This document shows, in pieces, positions 60,256 through 64,000 of a stretch of 64,000 nt of DNA. Source of the stretch: Winogradskyella sp. KYW1333. GTDB taxonomy: Bacteria; Bacteroidota; Bacteroidia; Flavobacteriales; Flavobacteriaceae. The number at the start of each line of letters is the position of its first letter. Within the stretch, counting starts at the first letter, position 1. The notes under the pieces were generated by a model, which was given only the letters and a program-made list of their open reading frames with translations, did no database searches and was not told where the DNA came from. The stretch lies in NCBI RefSeq assembly GCF_003335675.1, contig NZ_QPHL01000017.1:1-64000 (forward strand). Direction: 5' to 3'. The position numbers and the translations under genes are program-made.

Positions 60256-62166
60256 ATGAAAAACTTAAAAACACTATTATTTATTACGTTGATGAGTAGC
60301 TTGTGCTTAACTGCTCAAAACAGCGACACAAAAAAAGCAGATAAACAATTTGCTAGGTATGAATTTGTAAAGGCTGCTGAAAGCTATAACAAACTTATAG
60401 AAAAAGGCAAAGGTGATACTTATGTATACGGTCAGCTAGCCGAATGTTATTACAACGTTTTTAGTACCATAGATGCAGAAAAATGGTATGCAAAGGCCTT
60501 AGATTCCTCTAGCGATCCAGAAATGATTTACAAGTATTCAGAAATGCTGAAAGCTAATGGTAAATACGACGAATCGAATACACAAATGGAAAAATTTGCT
60601 TCCATGCGTCCTTCTGATGATAGAGCTACTGCATTTAGAAAAAATCCAAACTATTTGCCTAAAATACTAGAACAGGGTAAAAAGTTTAATGTTCAAAATG
60701 CAGATTTCAATTCTGAGCAATCAGATTTTGGAGGCACTATGAACAATGGAAAACTGTATATAACTTCAAGTAGAAATGATAACCGCAAAACTTATGGTTG
60801 GAATCAAGAACCCTTTCTAGACATCTATTCTTTATCGAAAAATTCAGATGGTTCATACCAAGGGGCGACACTAATGAACGATAAGATAAATACAAGATAT
60901 CATGAAGGCCTCGTGTCTTTTTCACCCGATGGAGAAACAATGTACTTTTCGAGAGAGAGCTATTTTGAAAAAGATTTTGAAAAGGACTCCCTTTCAAAAG
61001 TGAGATATAGTCAATTATATTTATTTAAAGCAGCAAAACTTGGATCTGATTGGGACATGGTTGAAAGTTTGTCAGTGAATAGCAAAAATTACTCTGTAAA
61101 GAACCCATCAGTTAGTTCAGATGGTAAGACTATATATTTTGCATCAAACATGCCAGGTGGTTATGGTAACTTTGATATTTACAAGGCATCTATTAATGAT
61201 GATGGTTCAATCGGTGAACCTCAAAATCTTGGGCAAAAAGTAAATACGGAAGGCCAAGAAATGTTCCCGTATATAAGTAGTAATGGTACACTTTACTTTT
61301 CATCTAATGGTCATTTAGGCCTTGGTGGAATGGATGTTTTCTTTACTAAAGAAATTGACGGTAAAGTAGCACCTATTAGAAATGTTGGTATCCCAATAAA
61401 CAGTAATGGAGATGATTTTGCATTTACTATTGATGAAGAAGCAGAAGAGGGATTTGTTTCATCTAACAGAGACGGAGGAAAAGGAAGCGATGATGTTTAT
61501 GCCTTCAAAAAATTACAGCCATTATGTGATGTGCTTGTATTAGCTACAGTATTAGATGATAAGACACGTGAGCCTGTTAATGGTGCAAATGTAACATTGT
61601 TAGATTCTGAAAGGAATGTAGTTGTATCAAAAAGTTCAAATTCAGATGGATTAGCAGAATTCATAGTAGAATGCGAGCAAGATTTTGAATTGGAGATAAC
61701 TATGGAAGATTACGACAGTAAAAAGGTATCTGTTAGTGGTACGAACGAGGAAGAGTTAGCTGTTCAAATCTCACTTGATCCAATTGAAAAATTAATTGTT
61801 GAAGATAAAATTGAACTACAACCAATTTATTTTGATTTCGACAAGTCTAATATTACAGCACAAGCTGCTTTTGAATTAGATAAACTGGTTCAAATAATGA
61901 CTAAATATCCTGAGTTAGTTATAAAAGCAACCTCTCATACAGATACTCGTGGGCCTGCATCATATAATAACAGATTGTCAGAACGTAGAGCAAAATCTAC
62001 TGTACAATATGTTATTTCAAAAGGTGTTGCCCAAGCAAGGATTTCTGCTGAAGGTAAAGGTGAATCTGAACTTAAAGTAGAATGCGGTGGAAGATGTACG
62101 GAAGAACAACATCAAGAAAATAGAAGATCAGAGTTTATTATTGTTAGTGGAGGACCACAAGGATAA
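60256..62166 (+). CDS. OmpA-family protein with TPR-like, PD40 and carboxypeptidase-regulatory domains
   Basis: 636 residues; signal peptide about 1-20 (ends CLTA before Gln). A TPR-like helical part (about 25-120) precedes WD40-like PD40 repeats (about 150-420) with SFSPDGETMYFSR, VSSDGKTIYFASN and ISSNGTLYFSSNG. A CarboxypepD_reg-like domain follows (about 425-510), then an OmpA C-terminal domain (about 525-636) with IYFDFDKSNIT and NNRLSERRAKSTVQYV, which binds peptidoglycan. This architecture is standard for the partner of PorP/SprF in T9SS-linked gene sets. It likely ties the cargo or barrel to the cell wall. Closed by a strong terminator. Confidence 0.93.
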   Translation: MKNLKTLLFITLMSSLCLTAQNSDTKKADKQFARYEFVKAAESYNKLIEKGKGDTYVYGQLAECYYNVFSTIDAEKWYAKALDSSSDPEMIYKYSEMLKANGKYDESNTQMEKFASMRPSDDRATAFRKNPNYLPKILEQGKKFNVQNADFNSEQSDFGGTMNNGKLYITSSRNDNRKTYGWNQEPFLDIYSLSKNSDGSYQGATLMNDKINTRYHEGLVSFSPDGETMYFSRESYFEKDFEKDSLSKVRYSQLYLFKAAKLGSDWDMVESLSVNSKNYSVKNPSVSSDGKTIYFASNMPGGYGNFDIYKASINDDGSIGEPQNLGQKVNTEGQEMFPYISSNGTLYFSSNGHLGLGGMDVFFTKEIDGKVAPIRNVGIPINSNGDDFAFTIDEEAEEGFVSSNRDGGKGSDDVYAFKKLQPLCDVLVLATVLDDKTREPVNGANVTLLDSERNVVVSKSSNSDGLAEFIVECEQDFELEITMEDYDSKKVSVSGTNEEELAVQISLDPIEKLIVEDKIELQPIYFDFDKSNITAQAAFELDKLVQIMTKYPELVIKATSHTDTRGPASYNNRLSERRAKSTVQYVISKGVAQARISAEGKGESELKVECGGRCTEEQHQENRRSEFIIVSGGPQG

Positions 62167-62194
62167 TAACTGATAAATAAATGTGCTAATGAAG

Positions 62195-62221
62195 AAAGCT
62201 CTGAAATTTATTCAGAGCTTT
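62195..62221 (+). terminator. Rho-independent terminator after the adhesin/PorP/OmpA set
   Basis: 11-bp perfect stem (62195-62205 with 62211-62221), 5-nt loop, followed by a T run. It also lies just beyond the end of the minus-strand remnant at 62224. Confidence 0.88.
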
Positions 62222-62223
62222 TT

Positions 62224-62418
62224 TTATCTTAATAGGAAACCTTTGGCTGCCCACCATGGATGTATTTCAATTACACATCTTCCTGCTTTTACCATTGGAT
62301 TCGCATTGGTAAGGCTGTCTGCCATTTGCATATTTAGCACATTATATATTGTAATTCCTCTAATTTCACCATCGTCACCAAAAGGACCAGATTATATCAG
62401 CAAAAGTCTTTTTTTCAT
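62224..62418 (-). pseudogene. C-terminal remnant of a YciI-like protein
   Basis: Reading leftward from 62418, codons 1-8 are followed by TAA at codon 9, then an open frame to TAA at 62224-62226. After the stop the frame reads SGPFGDDGEIRGITIYNV and VKAGRCVIEIHPWWAAKG, typical of the second half of secreted YciI-family proteins of Flavobacteriia. The first half (normally about 60-80 residues) is absent, and the 5' side runs directly into the CYTH gene stop. A real protein is therefore not produced. Homology is from memory of the family pattern. Confidence 0.7.
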
Positions 62419-62888
62419 AATCTCCATTCTTTATATGGATGTTTACTTAACTGAGAGTTGTAGTATTTTATATTACCTGTTACTTCTTTGCCCAACCACA
62501 GTGGTTTCTCAAACTTTTCATCGATAGAATTTAATTCTATCTCAGCAATTGTCAACCCATCATTTTCACCAAAGAATTCATCTACTTCAATAATATGTTC
62601 TCCAGCCTTAATCTCATATCTTATTTTGTCAATGATCCCCTTTTCGCACAATCCTAAAAGAGACATCGCCTCTTCCTTTTTAATTTCTTTTTCCCATTCA
62701 TAACGTGTTAAACCATCATCAGAAGATAATCCCTTAACTGTCAAAATCCCTTTATCGCCAACTAATCTTACCCTAACTGTCCTTTCTGGGTCAGAATTCA
62801 AAAACCCTTGTTTAATGCTGTAGTTATTATAGGCTTCCTCTTTATAATTAGAGGATTTCACTAAATATTTTCGTTCAATTTCTATCAT
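62415..62888 (-). CDS. CYTH domain protein (triphosphatase/class IV adenylate cyclase-like)
   Basis: 157 residues from the ATG at 62888; the family motif EIERKYLV follows directly, so upstream codons are not used. CYTH tunnel residues visible: IEIERK, RTVRVRLVGDKGILTVKG, YEWEKEI, and EVDEFFG then IAEIELNS. Enzymes of this group hydrolyse inorganic triphosphate or similar nucleotides using acidic tunnel residues and Mg2+ or Mn2+; class IV adenylate cyclases are a minority. Cytosolic. Divergent from dinB with only 21 bases between starts. Confidence 0.92.
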   Translation of the reverse strand: MIEIERKYLVKSSNYKEEAYNNYSIKQGFLNSDPERTVRVRLVGDKGILTVKGLSSDDGLTRYEWEKEIKKEEAMSLLGLCEKGIIDKIRYEIKAGEHIIEVDEFFGENDGLTIAEIELNSIDEKFEKPLWLGKEVTGNIKYYNSQLSKHPYKEWRL

Positions 62889-62897
62889 GGTATTGCG

Positions 62898-62905
62898 TAA
62901 ATTTA
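62898..62905. promoter_or_regulatory. Palindromic TAAATTTA box between CYTH and dinB
   Basis: TAAATTTA fits TAnnTTT(G/A) on both strands. On the minus strand a TTG at 62925-62927 lies 19 bases upstream, giving a sound CYTH promoter with a leader of only a few bases. For dinB no good -33 match was found. Confidence 0.4.
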
Positions 62906-62909
62906 CAGT

Positions 62910-64000
62910 ATGCATAATGATTTACCAATAAGAAAAATAATTCATGTTGATATGGATGCCTTTTATGCATCTGTTGAACAGCTCGACAATCCGGATCTTA
63001 AAGGTAAACCAATTGCAGTTGGTGGTGGTGGTGCAAGAGGCGTAATAAGTGCGGCAAGTTACGAAGCTCGCAAATTTGGGGTTAAGAGCGCCATGTCTGG
63101 CAGGTTGGCAGAAAAATTATGCCCTAATTTAATTTTTGTAAAACACCGATTTGAGAGATATAAAGAAATCTCAAACAAAATCAGAAAAATATTTTTGGAT
63201 TACACTGATTTAGTTGAACCATTATCACTAGATGAGGCATATTTGGATGTAACCGAAAATAAAATAGGGCTCCCTAGCGCAACATTAATAGCGCAGAAAA
63301 TAAGAGATCGAATATTTAGTGAAGTTGGTTTAACAGCCTCTGCAGGCATCTCAATAAATAAATTTGTAGCGAAGATAGCTAGTGATTATAACAAACCTAA
63401 TGGCCAAAAAACGGTTAATCCAGAAGATGTACTTCAATTTCTTGAAGAATTGGATATTCGAAAATTCTATGGTGTTGGCAAAGTAACTGCAGAGAAAATG
63501 TACCAGAAAGGCATTTTTACAGGTAAAGATTTAAAATCAAAGAATATTGAATATCTAGAAGACAATTTTGGTAAATCGGGTAAACAGTATTATTATATAG
63601 TGAGAGGTATTCATAACAATGAAGTAAGTCCAAATAGGATAAGAAAGTCATTAGCTGCAGAACGAACATTCAGTGAGAACCTGTCATCAGAAATCTTTAT
63701 GCTTGAAAAATTAAATCAGATCGCAGAAGAGGTTTCTAACCGCCTAAATAAAAGTAAGGTGTCGGGTAAAACAATCACTTTAAAAATAAAGTATAGTGAT
63801 TTTACACTTCAAACTCGTAGTAAAACTTTACCTTTTTTTATTAACGATAAATCAATTATTCTAGAGATTGCAAAGGAGTTACTATATCAAGATAGTTTAA
63901 AAAACTCTGTTAGGTTACTAGGAATTTCCTTATCAAATTTAAATACAGACAAAAAATTATCTGAAGACCCTATAGACAAGGAGAAGAAATCCGTTAGTGT
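62910..64000 (+). CDS. dinB: DNA polymerase IV, 3' end outside window
   Basis: Partial gene; 363 codons visible from the ATG at 62910, open to the window edge. Y-family polymerase: HVDMDAFYASVEQ with the first catalytic Asp near residue 14, the steric-gate region AVGGGGARGVISAASYEAR, EPLSLDEAYLDVT with the second Asp-Glu pair near 109-110, and SAGISINKFVAKIASD. A little-finger domain lies about 240-350. It performs error-prone translesion synthesis. Homologues are about 340-370 residues, so only the last few residues should be missing. Divergent from the CYTH gene. Confidence 0.95.
   Translation, partial: MHNDLPIRKIIHVDMDAFYASVEQLDNPDLKGKPIAVGGGGARGVISAASYEARKFGVKSAMSGRLAEKLCPNLIFVKHRFERYKEISNKIRKIFLDYTDLVEPLSLDEAYLDVTENKIGLPSATLIAQKIRDRIFSEVGLTASAGISINKFVAKIASDYNKPNGQKTVNPEDVLQFLEELDIRKFYGVGKVTAEKMYQKGIFTGKDLKSKNIEYLEDNFGKSGKQYYYIVRGIHNNEVSPNRIRKSLAAERTFSENLSSEIFMLEKLNQIAEEVSNRLNKSKVSGKTITLKIKYSDFTLQTRSKTLPFFINDKSIILEIAKELLYQDSLKNSVRLLGISLSNLNTDKKLSEDPIDKEKKSVS

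Noticed and set aside
62183-62527. Plus-strand frame of 114 codons with a hydrophobic product
   Set aside because: It begins inside the terminator, runs antisense to the YciI-like remnant and then to the CYTH gene, and its composition fits an antisense shadow.

Overview
This window is chromosomal DNA from a member of the Bacteroidota, most likely a marine-type Flavobacteriaceae (Winogradskyella/Psychroserpens/Lacinutrix-like; the genus is a guess). The evidence is the AT-rich composition, type IX secretion (T9SS) type B sorting tails, a PorP/SprF plus OmpA pair, a TonB receptor with a carboxypeptidase-regulatory-like domain, DUF2480, DUF3078 and DUF5689 family proteins, TAnnTTTG-type -7 promoter elements, and almost no Shine-Dalgarno sequences. 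No rRNA, tRNA, CRISPR array, insertion sequence or prophage was seen. The window is gene-dense: no stretch over 300 bases lacks a gene, and the longest gap (17604-17893) holds two divergent promoters.

Layout. 1-3680 (minus): two tandem paralogous secreted adhesin-like proteins, the first cut by the window edge. 3758-6603: penicillin-binding protein 1C and a small membrane protein. 6653-12147: a probable nucleic-acid or phosphate-ester scavenging locus, with a secreted EEP-family nuclease facing a TonB receptor and a DUF5689 lipoprotein. 12219-14131: small membrane protein, heavy-metal-binding lipoprotein, EamA exporter. 14181-17603 (minus): M16 peptidase pair. 17894-18670: ribosomal proteins L21-L27. 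18724-24036 (minus): membrane-embedded MutS-like ATPase, then sdhCAB. 24270-28515: BNR-repeat secreted protein and an M24 aminopeptidase. 28561-30099: an unknown protein paired with a C5 DNA methyltransferase. 30121-35889: aspartate kinase, a divergent ACT-like protein, BrnQ, serine hydrolase, alpha/beta hydrolase. 35971-36532: two tiny zinc-ribbon-like proteins. 36522-37568: ThiL. 37675-42082: a tightly overlapped four-gene lipoprotein operon ending in MbnP and MbnH (copper, kynurenine-type chemistry). 42192-42431: a third zinc-ribbon-like paralogue. 42544-50233: a long suf iron-sulfur assembly operon with embedded lipoproteins. 50371-52538: DUF3078 protein and HflX. 52611-53561: a decayed cytosolic EEP hydrolase with an amber stop and substituted catalytic residues. 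53784-62166: giant T9SS adhesin, PorP/SprF and OmpA/PD40 protein. 62224-64000: a YciI-like remnant, a CYTH protein and DNA polymerase IV (dinB, cut at the right edge).

How the genes fit together. The envelope theme dominates: T9SS cargo and its accessory proteins, a TonB uptake system, lipoproteins, and PBP1C. Housekeeping blocks (L21/L27, complex II, suf) sit between them. The least ordinary parts are the MbnP-MbnH operon, the nuclease/DUF5689/TonB locus, the methyltransferase with its unknown partner, the FGHNY mini-protein family, the membrane MutS-like ATPase, the nuclease pseudogene, and a 40-base non-coding element present at two distant sites.
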